Source: Tetrapyrgos nigripes
Lineage: Eukaryota > Basidiomycota > Agaricomycetes > Agaricales > Campanellaceae
DNA length: 64,000 nt
Reading direction: 5' to 3'
Assembly (NCBI GenBank): GCA_013368315.1
Contig: JAACJM010000039.1
Span: 124,001 to 188,000 of the forward strand
Numbering within the stretch: the first letter of the stretch is position 1; each line of letters starts with the position of its first letter. The notes beneath the pieces are model-generated. The model saw only the letters and a program-made list of their open reading frames with translations. It was not told the origin of the DNA and made no database searches. Below, piece after piece: positions 9,707-19,759 of the stretch. A program made the translations under genes and the position numbers.

Positions 9707-10820
9707 ATGTTGTCACGATTAAACCTCTTCGCTCTAGTAGGCCTTGCTACAATTGTCACCGCTGGGCCGTGCGACATCTACGGTTCCGCAGGTACACCCT
9801 GTGTTGCCGCGCACGGTACTGTTCGTGCCCTGTTTGATGCCTACGACGGAGCACTCTACCAAGTTACACGTAGTTCTGACAATGCCGTGACCGACATCGG
9901 GCCCCTCTCCGCCGGAGGTGTTGCCAATGCAGGCGCACAAGACTCCTTTTGCTCCGGCACTTCCTGTGTCATAAGCATCATCTACGACCAGTCAGGACGC
10001 GGTATGTAACCATTTTTGTACTTCTTTCTTTTTTTCTGAGTCAAGTTTAGGTAACCATCTAACCCGGGCGCCTCCTGGTGGCTTTGACGGCCCAGGACCC
10101 AACGGTGCCGACAACCTTGCCGACGCTACTGCCGCACCTATCACCGTGGGCGGCCAAAGGGCATACGGTGTCTTCATCGAGCCCGGAATGGGCTACCGCA
10201 ATAACCAGGCCTCCGGCACAGCCACGGGTGACGGCGCACAGGGCATGTATGCCGTCCTCGATGGAACCCACTTCAATGGTGACTGCTGCTTCGACTACGG
10301 TAACGCCGAGACAAGTAGTACCGATACTGGAAACGGCCACATGGAGGCCATCTACTTTGGTAGCGCCGGACCCGGGGGTCCGGCAATGGCCCTTGGATCA
10401 TGGCTGACCTCGAGAACGGTTTGTTCTCTGGTGAGAACCGCAACCAAAACACTGCCGATCCCTCGATCAATTTCCGATTCGTCACCGCTGTTGTCAAGGG
10501 TGAACCGAACCACTGGTCGATTCGCGGTGGTGACTCTACGTCAGGTGCGCCAGTAAAATTATTCTGGTCGTATAACCGTATAATTGATTGATCTCCGTCA
10601 TGTAGGATCTCTGTCCACTTTCTATGACGGTGTACGACCAGATGTATCTGGCTACAACCCGATGAGCAAAGAAGGTGCTATTATCCTCGGTATCGGTGGA
10701 GACAATAGCAACGGAGCTGCGGGTACTTTCTACGAGGGTATCATGACTTCCGGCTTCCCATCCGACTCCACTGAGGACTCAGTGCAGGCCAACATCGTCG
10801 CCGCCGGATTCAGTACTTGA
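9707..10820 (+). CDS. Secreted alpha-L-arabinofuranosidase, GH54 catalytic domain only, with one frame break
   Basis: GH54 enzymes release arabinose side chains from arabinan and arabinoxylan. A signal peptide (MLSRLNLFALVGLATIVTAG) leads straight into GPCDIYGSAGTPCVAAH. Exons 9707-10001, 10051-10544 and 10606-10820 carry the family blocks QDSFCSGTSC, YAVLDGTHFNGDCCFDYGNAET (split Cys-Cys), GHMEAIYFG, IMADLENGLFSG with the nucleophile Glu, and GIGGDNSNG with the acid/base Asp. Total exon length is one base short of a multiple of three, and the frame changes within the G run at 10374-10378, where one extra G would restore GPGGSGNGPW. The gene stops right after the catalytic domain, so the usual C-terminal CBM42 arabinose-binding domain is absent. 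Confidence 0.85.
10366..10383. repeat. Short perfect inverted repeat at the GH54 frame break
   Basis: CCGGACCC and GGGTCCGG are perfect 8-base complements separated by GG. The structure coincides with the G run where the reading frame slips and could promote either polymerase slippage or a consensus error. Confidence 0.8.
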
Positions 10821-11877
10821 AGCAGCGGTGGACCTCTACGGACAATGTGACGGTACAGGCTTGTAAGGGTTCAGATCCTATAGGATCCTCGGCCTTTCTA
10901 CGTACATTCACGGTCACTCGTGAGTCGTAGGGTAGTTCCATTTCATATTCTCTCCAGTGTATAACGGTCTCCTGTAAATTAGTCAATCAAAAGCCATCTA
11001 TCCGATACCATTGCTTCTTCTGTTGCTGTCAACGCGAGTGTTCAGTCCCAACCATCTCCCATGCGTCCCGATAAACCACAAGCTACATCCAGATCCGCTC
11101 CTCAGTCACCATTCTGTTGGTTTTTTCGTGAGAACAAAAGATGAGAGCGAGAAAAGAGAAAAAGTTTGCAATCACGCTGACTGGTTAGAATCGCTCGTGT
11201 TAGAGCAAACCGACAGTGCTTCACTTGATATTGCTCTACAGGTACTCTATGCCTGCTTCCCTCAACAAACAGGGTGTACCTTGTCAGAACTCGACAAGGC
11301 GTACCGTACGCTCAACTATCCCCGCAAAGTTGCTGCTCAGGGAGGAATGTCCGTTGAGGACGCTTTATGCGTCGCGGGCGTCGACCAACTTGAAAAGCGT
11401 CAGACGAGATTCTGGGTTTGGTCGAGGATGAGAAATACAACAATGCTCGAAACAAATTTTGCGCGTCGCAGGCGTCAACCAAGAAGCGTCTGACGAGCGT
11501 AACATCAGGAAGACTGTAGAGTAGGGAGGTTCAGAGTAGAGCTATAATGTATACAAATAAGCTACCAACGAAGGTATGGAGCATGCTGAACCTTTGTTTT
11601 TGTGCGCTTTACCGCCCTTCATGTCCTAGACAGCCTTGAGACTGCGGGTGGGCTTGGTGGGCTTCTGGCATAGTTGACTCTATGATTCGAGGTCAGAAAT
11701 GCGAAATTTGACGGCAGTCACAAGGAAAATGTACCTTCACTTTTGGTTTTTCTCTTGATTTCTGAGCTCTCTAGCCTTTCACGTAATGTAGTGACTTGTA
11801 CCTCTATTTAATCTGTTAGAATATGTAGACCAAGCAGTCTACTTGCATACGTCACGGTAATCTGATAAATTTACATA
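10821..11877. other. Gene-free interval
   Basis: About 1.06 kb. No CBM42-like sequence follows the GH54 stop. A 160-codon plus-strand frame at 11011-11493 has no recognisable domain and its first third looks like translated non-coding DNA; I do not call it a gene. Confidence 0.4.
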
Positions 11878-13905
11878 TTATATCCCATCCTCCAATCTCG
11901 CCTTCTTCCACCTCTTTTCCGTCACCCGAAATGATTCAGGAAGCAGGAAGCCATCGTCAGAGTTTTCCTTGCCTAGAACCATATAGGCCAACGCTTTCGC
12001 ACTCATCCACGCGTGAGTCATGCCTTCTCCAGTGAACCCGGCGGCTATCCATTCACCTGGAGGGGCGAGGTGTGGATTGGGATCGGGATTGGGATTGGGA
12101 CTGGGAGCACTCTTGTACGTGGAAACCTTCTCGCGTTCACAGGAGGAGTCGACAAGTGTCACGTCGTCAGTCACAGCACTGAGGCCAGTGGTATTCTCTT
12201 TGCCCTCAGGTACGCCAGAACTCGACTTTGTAGACACCCTCGGCCCTTTCCTCCCCGAAATCTTCGCAGGCAAACGACCAACCCAAGGCATTCTATCAGC
12301 AGAAAACCCAATAATCCCACTCCACGTTTTCTTTACTCTTCCTTTCCCAATTTCTTCATCCCTATCAAAATCACCTTCCCGATGCTTCTTGTTCTCGTTC
12401 TTGTCCTCATTCCGAGTTCGATCATCTTCAGGTCTCCCTTCCTCTCCCCAATGTTTTGGATTAAAATGCCCTCCATCACTACCAGAAGCCAGCGCCCCAG
12501 CGAGATAAGCTTCAACTCCACTACTCCAAGTCGAATCATCTACATTTCCGATATCTGCTAGGTCGAAATTCAAAAATCCACCTTCGGAGCAGTGCAAGAA
12601 GCCTCCGCCGAACATGAATTCTGCTGAGGGGTGGGGGTATTTGGAGTTGGAGCTGAATGAGGAAGGGGAGGACGAAGGAGGAGGAGGAGGCATCTGAGTT
12701 AGATAGTCGAATACCTCCTCTGTTTGTCCCGGGTAGAATACAAAACTTCTTTGACCGCGCCAGTCTCCTCTTGCCACTTCCTTTGAAGTGACGTCTTGAA
12801 AAGAGGTACTAGTCGTAGTAGTAGTAGTACCGATGCTTTCCGTCAAACCAGCCTGAGATCGCCCTAAACTTCGACCTGGTCTCTGAGCAGTCATAACACC
12901 ACGACCTGGAATAATTTTGGAACGCATAGGTTCAAGAAGGTGAGCTGCCCAAGCATTGGTTGCGTGAACGACGTGTGGCGCTCGGATAGTACCTCTGGGA
13001 GTCTTGATAGTGTAACTGTGGTCTGTGCCCAGGCCCGAGGAAGGAGCTTCGATAGAGGTGCATGGAGTGTTGGTGAATAAATAGAATCTGTACCATACGT
13101 GAGTTTCTGAGACAAATTATTATTTAATATGAGGAAAGACGTACAAGTCAGGGTATGAATTGAGAAGACGTTCCAATATGCCTGTGACGAGACGATACGG
13201 GTGTGAGGCACCAGCAGGGGTTGATAGGATGCCCACAGTGAGATCTGAGAGTTGAAGAGCTTGTATGGATGCTCTATCCTCTATCACAGCCCACTTTTCC
13301 TTCTCCTCCGGCATATCTTCCAAATACACCGCCAACCGACCCTTCATATCTTCAAACAACGTCCTATCGTGATAGACATCATAGGCTTGCACGCGTCTGG
13401 TTTGACTATCCACGAGCAAATCCTCCTCCTCGGCCACTCGAAGCAACTCTTCTATATGCGTGAGTCTGAATCGAATAATAGCTTTCGCTTCTTCACTACC
13501 GAGTTTCTTCTTCAATTCCGGGTATTCTGCGTATAGGAATGGGCTGACGTGGCCACCGTTTCTTCCTGTAGCGCCGTAGCAAGCGTCTCGTGCGTCAAGC
13601 ATTACGACTTTTAGAGGTCTCTTCCCCAAATCATTCTCCGAGTCGTAATATCCGTCTAGGAGCTTCCTCGCGAAAGAGGTACCAGTAATCCCTGACCCAA
13701 TGATCACGACATCAGCATATTCAGGTAACTTTTCGTGACCGTGTTTCGCAATGGGAGAAGCTGGGATAGTCCAGTAAGGAGTGGACGGATTCGGAATAGG
13801 TATGCCAGGGGATAAAGCGACTCGTTTGGCTAGTCTGTTATATGCTCTTGCGATAGCAAGTAGGGTCCCTACAGTGAGACGTATTTGAGAGAAGATGGAG
13901 CCCAT
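11878..13905 (-). CDS. FAD-dependent oxidoreductase, DAO family
   Basis: Two exons (13905-13145 and 13087-11878) join in frame to 656 residues. After a hydrophobic N-terminus the dinucleotide-binding motif ADVVIIGSGITG starts near residue 65, followed by the strand MLDARDACYGATGRNGGH that is typical of the DAO superfamily (glycine/sarcosine/glutamyl-putrescine oxidase-like). The C-terminal FAD-contact region GEWIAAGFTGEGMTHAW is present. Between them lies an acidic, Arg/Lys-rich low-complexity insert (about EDDRTRNEDKNENKKHREGD) and a Ser/Pro linker, which make it longer than average. The substrate cannot be told from sequence. It is divergent from the next gene, with 162 bp between starts. 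Confidence 0.85.
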
Positions 13906-14067
13906 TTGGATGGCCGGGAGGAGAGAGTAAGAAATCGTCCATGGATTGAAGAGGTCCGCGCGGCAGGACGGCGCCCATAGACTGTACGTATTTTGTTTGT
14001 TTCGGAAGATCTAAATAAATAACGCGTACTGTCAGTCGTCATCATGCTCTAGTCGTTTCGCTATATC

Positions 14068-15358
14068 ATGTTCAGACGACCTGCAGGAGCTCTGCGGCAA
14101 ATCAGGCCTTTTACTACCCCATCAAACTTGGAAGGGTTGCAAACCGGAGTGTTGTCAAGTTTATCACTCCGTCATAATTCGACATTTTCGTCGGAACTGG
14201 GAGTCAGAACAGACCACCCTCCAGATTCCGCTGGTATCAAGTCACAAATTCTATCTTCAAACTCAAATTCCAATCCACAACCACAAAAAGACGACAACGA
14301 TTGGGTAGTTGAGATTTCGGACAGGGAATGGGAAGTAAGAACTGGTGAGTTGCTACCTTGGCCATCAAGATCTTCAAAATTCGGACTGGCGCTACCTGAA
14401 AGCTTGCTGCTATTGACAATGGCACCTTTCTTTTACCAGGCCGAGCTATTGACATTTTGCGCGAAACTCTTCCCCATTTTTTCGAGACTGGACTGATCAC
14501 ATCCGTGGACAGAGCGACAGGCGAACCAAAAAAGATACCGACCTCTGCTCTTCCTGGAATGACTCTTCCAGCAGTCAAAGTTATCCCTGGACTCAACCCT
14601 AGCACGACAAAAGAAATGGAACTGGAGTCGATATACAGTCCGAAAGTGAGACTTTCGTATACTCCGCCTGCACAGCTTCCTGCACCGTTTCCAAAGACTT
14701 TGTCTGTTGAAGGTACGTCTTGCCTTTTGCTCTCGTGTCTCTTCACCATCGGAAACTGGTTTCCCAGGTATCCCGTTGTATCTCGCCTCTTCCGTCTTTA
14801 TCCGACATACATTGAGCGCGTTGTATACCGACCTGGATGTGACCTTGCACAAAGTGGTCGTCAACACTCCCAAGACCAAGCCAAACTTGTCTACACCGGG
14901 GGAATCTGGGTCTAGTGAGCCTGGAACAGCCGAAGAAGCAGAAAGAGACAAGCTAGGCCTCAGTAGGAAGAAAAATAGGGAGAAAAGCCTTTTCATCGGC
15001 TTGAGAGTGCTTGGGGTGTCAAGGGTTAGTGGAGCCGAGGGACAGTGGCAGGTGTAAGTTCATATCTTACTTTGGAGCACAGAACTCTCTGACCATTCTC
15101 GTCTCAAACAGAAACTCGACGTACACCTTCTCTCCTACATCTGGCCTCATACATGTCCATACTATCAACTCGATTCAACCAGCACCTCACCTGACAGTCT
15201 ATGACGCACTGCGGATGAGCTTGGGGAATGTGTTTGGTTATGGCGGGCCTAATTCGGAGGGAAGTCAGAGGTCACCAGGAGGAGCGGCTCCTGCTGCATG
15301 TACTGGGAAGGGAGATGGTTGCAAGGGCGAAAGTCAGAAAGGAGCAAGTAATGGGTGA
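14068..15358 (+). CDS. Putative mitochondrial protein with an NTF2/SnoaL-like fold (function unknown)
   Basis: Four exons (14068-14344, 14440-14712, 14768-15053, 15112-15358) give exactly 360 residues. The first ~40 residues are rich in Arg, Ser and Thr with no acidic residue (MFRRPAGALRQIRPFTT...), as in mitochondrial presequences. A helix RAIDILRETLPHFFETGL is followed by IYSPKVRLSYTPP and later strands ending GLIHVHTINSIQP, the order of a cone-shaped NTF2/SnoaL or DUF2358-like domain. I do not recognise a named family. The C-terminal tail after the domain is Gly/Lys-rich and poorly structured. Confidence is high that it is a gene, low for the fold. Confidence 0.75.
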
Positions 15359-17841
15359 TAGTGTCGACTTGGATATCGGGAATATATGGACTGGTCGTTT
15401 ATTGGATCTATGGACTGGAAGACGAGCGGTATTGTACGTCCATGATTTGTTTCATCCCCCTCTCACATTGACAAGGGACATAATGTACATTAGTCCATCA
15501 CTACTGTTGCTGAATACTTCTACTCAATGCTCAAATTCACTACCATCAGGCCTCAGTCTTGCTTCTCATTCCCTACCGCCACGTCCGCCACTGTCTGTTG
15601 CGTCGACAGCTTAATGCACGAAGCGCACTGTCCGCGGGTTCCGCAGGGCTGAAGACAACGACAGGTCGACAATTCTCAGTCTGATCTGCACAGTATACAC
15701 TCCACCGGCAGTCAGTCACATGCACGCACGAAGAGTATCATCCTCGGAGTTGCCCTGCCTCATGGCCTTTAAAATTCCTCTGTTATTGTCTTTTGCCTGC
15801 GAGTTGTATAGCTGGATTCCGTATGAGCTCAGAATACGCGTTTCGAGACTTCCAACCGAAATTTTGACCGGTACCTTTTCAGAACTTTCCTCGGAGCGTG
15901 TCTCCAAAAATATCATCGATGCCATTACTAGTGGGGAAATTCTTGCAGACACGCTATCGCTATGGACAATCATCTCGCCTGGCACAACTACAACCACTCT
16001 AGTACTAGGCTGCCACAAAGCAAAGAAGGGAAAAAGATGCCATCGACGACATATATCAATCGTTCAATCTGGATCTAATCTTACAACAAACCGAATCGCT
16101 GGGTAAACCTCGAATGCGAAATACATAACTTCTCACACACTGGTATTCCCTCGTCTTATTGTCTTTTCTACTGCTAAAGGATTAACATCCTCACTACTGC
16201 CATCATTTGCAAAAATTTTATTTCGGTTTGCTCGGTTTTCGTTTACCGTTGGGATGGAATGTCTTGTGGTGAACTAAGATTACTTACGAGTATGGGAAGC
16301 AAAGTTCGTCCCAGGTAGTAGGGCTGTAGAGCTGGTGGGGAACGTGCCAGTGGTCTGTACCAACTCATTCTACCGAGCAATGCTTTGCAACTCTACTAGT
16401 ATGAGAAGCACCCCATATCTGACCACTTGTTCCTGTCCACAGTCTCTCATTGCTTTGACGGCTTGATTCGCTAGTGCGCTAGTGCTACATAGGACTGGCA
16501 GAATCAGATATTGACTATCCAGATTACAAAAAGCTCCGCCCAAACAGGAAGTTCTATCATCGAAGGTGGGCGATTATCATTCAGTCTAGGGTCCTCCATA
16601 TGATGACGAACTGTTAGCGTGATTTTAGTTGCTCGACTTATTCCAGACTTGGGAATCGTGCTTTTCAACCTTGTTTCAACGTTTCAACCTCGTGTGATGG
16701 TTGCCTCCGCGTTTATGGGTATGGCTCTCCTGTTCTGAGATTAAATGGCAAATCAATGAGTAGGTGTCTTCGAGCATCAGAGCCATATCTAATCTTATTG
16801 TTTTTTGTAAAGTCCTTCCGGGTTGATGGGTGGCTGATGGCAATAGCTTGCGGAGAGTCCGAAACCCCCGCAATGTTACTGATCATTTTCGACATTTTTT
16901 CTCAGTAGTAACTTGCCCGTAAATTCCCGATCCCTCTGACTTCCTCTCATTCGCGTAAAATCATGATTGGGTTCGTCTGCAGACTGCTCCAGTATTGTCG
17001 AGGGAATAGACCCTAGTCAATCACGTTGTAAACACCCAGATAATATGTGACTGCAGCTCATCTAGGTGTTGTGGCTACTGTGTGCGATGTCTCGTACGAC
17101 TCCGCAGGTCTGATTTCGAAAAACACTTTGAGAACTTTCTTATTGTCTTTTTCTTCGAGGACCCCAAGTTGTGTTCCTATACCACCCGTCCGAGACCTTT
17201 GCTTACTTACAACCACTGAACAGTGGAATCCTCAAGACGGCGAAAATTATTTATCCGGAAGTCCGTAGTAGTACATACTTATTTGACTCAATTTTCTCAA
17301 CCTCGTTTCTTTTTTGAGTGCTGCTTCTTGCGAAAGGACAATAGACCTTCAAGGAACTTATCGGAATAGGTACGTACATACATGTTTTAATCAGGGCAGA
17401 ATACCTCACTCAGGCTGGCGAATGAACGGGGAACTGACGTCTTTTTAGGATTAGCTGGGCCCTGGAGGACCAGGCCACTTCCACAGCCAATCTACAGCAC
17501 ACGTTAACACTTATGAGGTTATGATTCTCAGTACTTGAGTTAGGAACAGGAACAGCGTAAATTACCTGGACCCTAACTAGGGAAATTCAAGATCGCATTG
17601 CCACCGTTCTGACTATACAGTACTATGTATAGAGTTGTATAGAGACTCAATTACTACCGGTACTGCTTGGATAAAAAAAGACATTGGGCTGCGGGATCGC
17701 AGATGTACCTGGCGGCAACGTTGCGACAACTCGTGGAGTGGTTACAGTGGAATATGACTGGAGCCTACGCGATCATTGGACGCGTTCAAGCTTGGGACGC
17801 GTTACTACGCGTACGGCTGCACTCATTGCCAGTCCTTCAAT

Positions 17842-18062
17842 TGCGGGACAATGGGGAACGGGCTTTTTTGACCTAATTCTCTTAAGGAAGTGCGGTTTAT
17901 ACACATGTTGAACGAGGTACTGCGAGTGGGACGGCATAGTACAGCTGCCCTTGGACGCATTGAACCGCGGGACAATGGGAAACGGGCTTTTCGACCTAAT
18001 TCTCTACGGGAGGTACGTGTTATCAATGAGTTATACGTGTTGAATGAGGTACTGCGAATGGG
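17842..18062. repeat. Imperfect direct repeat, two ~90-97-bp units
   Basis: Units at 17842-17931 and 17966-18062 share gcgggacaatggg, aacgggcttttt/cgacctaattctct and ggtactgcgaatggga, with a small insertion in the second. No known element is recognised. The unit edges are ragged. Confidence 0.6.
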
Positions 18063-18648
18063 AGTGGCAGTCCTTTCAGTGGCCAGCTTATTGTTCTCCA
18101 AGTTTTTGGGTGACTGGGTCTCAGAATAAATTCGCTGGCAGCTCAGGTTTGCGTCAGGTTCAGTTAATCGATATTCGCGTGATAGTACGTCGCGTTTTCC
18201 GTGTACAAAGCGTATGATGCATAGTGTACTTTACTCCTCTTGATATACTCCGAAAACAATAGATCCGAAATTCGTTTCGAGTGTACAGAATCACGGGTCC
18301 AGTGATGTCGAGACACGAACGACTGGTGAGCTACGAGATGTAGCGATAAGTATGTTGGCGATATGATATCGAATGGATGTTTAAAGTTCTGAAACTGGTG
18401 GACGAGATTCCATGTATTCGACCTGCAATGAAATGACGAAGTTTAGAATCTGAATAGTGCGAGTGAATCACCGGTGCGCTTAGCCAAGCTTTGATCCAGA
18501 GTCTTTTTGTGTTCCTTGAGATGTTATTTCCATTTTTGTCACCCATCTTAGATCCATCCCGACGTTTATTGTTATCCTAGATTTACTTCAAAGTCGCTTT
18601 GACCGTCTAGCCGAAAAGGAAGGATATGACGCTTACAACTTGTCCGCC

Positions 18649-18660
18649 TTATTGTCTTTT
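18649..18660 (+). promoter_or_regulatory. Nearest copy of the recurring 12-mer TTATTGTCTTTT, candidate regulatory site
   Basis: This copy lies about 270 bp before the pheromone ATG. Its complement contains GACAATAA, whose ACAAT core is the type of site bound by HMG-box mating regulators. The link to regulation is inference; the repetition is observed. Confidence 0.3.
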
Positions 18661-18785
18661 GAACGGAAGTATCGGAGGTCAGAATGCAGGTCCGATAGAT
18701 GGTGTAGCTAAATGTGGAAGGTGCTCAGACACACCTCACATAACAATTAGAACGGTGAAATTCATTTGGACTGGGTTACGAAGAA

Positions 18786-18793
18786 TATAAAAG
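18786..18793 (+). promoter_or_regulatory. TATA box of the pheromone precursor gene
   Basis: TATAAAAG lies 133 bp before the ATG. The intervening leader is C/T/A-rich and contains tandem 'actcaatc' units just before the start codon. Confidence 0.65.
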
Positions 18794-18925
18794 GAGGGAT
18801 GGATGGTCAAAGTTCTTCAGTGAGTTCATCCAACCGAAGAACCGTCCTCCAAACACTCAGTGCTCTCATCCTCTGCGCTCTCATCTCCACTCCTCACTTA
18901 ACCCACTCAATCACTCAATCACTCA

Positions 18926-19045
18926 ATGGACGCCTTCACCACCATCGCCTCTTTATTCACCTCTGCTGAGGACGTCACCGTGAACGTACCCTCTGAAGAA
19001 GAGAGTGGAGGAAGCGGTTCCAACGTCTACTGCGTTGTTGCATGA
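18926..19045 (+). CDS. Lipopeptide mating-pheromone precursor (CaaX peptide)
   Basis: A 39-residue open frame, too short for most gene finders. It opens MDAFTTIASLF, the N-terminal signature of agaric pheromone precursors (MD-x-F-T/S...), continues with an acidic middle (VPSEEES) and ends GSGSNVYCVVA followed directly by TGA. CVVA is a textbook CaaX box: in this family the Cys is farnesylated, the last three residues are removed by a CAAX protease and the Cys is carboxymethylated, while the N-terminal part is cut near a charged pair, here probably around EEE-S about ten residues before the Cys. The strong TATA box and compact leader support expression. No STE3-type seven-helix receptor gene is seen in the window, so the gene is an orphan relative to the usual B mating-type layout, or lies at the edge of such a locus. 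CaaX-ended chance frames exist, but the matching N-terminus makes that unlikely. Confidence 0.87.
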   Translation: MDAFTTIASLFTSAEDVTVNVPSEEESGGSGSNVYCVVA

Positions 19046-19759
19046 GCGAAGCCTTAATGCTCGTTTCATCCTGTTTATTTCGCTGGCATTCATAGTGCGT
19101 TAGTCTACTTCATTGGCAGGATACACTCGAGTACTGACCATTCGCTTTTCCATCTTCTCCAGACATCATTATTGCTTCATTGCATGTTTCGGACACGTAT
19201 CACATTTGTACAACAGTCATGGTCTTCACGGCTTCACGGTTTACGGTTTCACGGTTTTGGGACGTTGGGGTTTGCAGGGGAACATTTTAGCGTTGCTTCG
19301 TGCCGCTACATATTTATCATCTTCGACCTTCAAGCTTACCGGTACTTTTAAATTTCGTTCTACCATACTTCACTGGTTTTGGGAGGATAGTGGAGAAGAT
19401 TGCAGCTCTAGAAGAATGGAAAAGGGCAGGAGGGGCGTAGGATAGGAGCAAAAGTGACCTGGAGGAGGACATCAGGTCCTCGCTTGTCATTGACGACGAA
19501 TCAACGACGAATACAGTAGTGTACTGAATTAAAATTACCTTGCGCAAGACAAAGAATTGATTATCTTCTTCCGGAGTGTCTTATTGTCAAATCGAAAACA
19601 ATTGAGCCTTTGGAAACGAGATGAAGGAAAAAGACAAAAAGCTGGGAAAAACGCGATCGGAGTATGCGACGCGACGGATGATGTGATCAGTTTGTCAAAC
19701 CCTTTCAGACCACACAAAGCGCGCGCGTTACACATTTTGTGACCGTGACAGGTTTGAGC
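19046..19759. other. Intergenic, pheromone 3' region and TAF6 promoter
   Basis: About 710 bp with no supportable gene. It contains several ggtttcacggtttcacgg-like short repeats near 19225-19260. No clear TATA box for TAF6. Confidence 0.4.

Larger units (their letters stand above)
15359..18785. other. Gene-poor interval upstream of the pheromone gene
   Basis: About 3.4 kb without a supportable gene on either strand. It contains the 12-mer TTATTGTCTTTT four times (15783, 16156, 17140, 18649) in different flanks, one imperfect direct repeat, and a local tata-rich palindrome near 17620-17650. A frame at 15720-16106 contains LPTEIL, faintly F-box-like, but the rest does not fit. Confidence 0.5.

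Noticed and set aside
11011..11493. 160-codon plus-strand frame
   Set aside because: No domain or splice partners; composition does not resemble the neighbouring genes.
12013..12561. Long plus-strand frame inside the FAD oxidoreductase
   Set aside because: It is antisense to a confidently spliced DAO-family exon.
15720..16106. Frame with LPTEIL, reminiscent of an F-box
   Set aside because: Only six residues fit; no following F-box helix or leucine-rich region.
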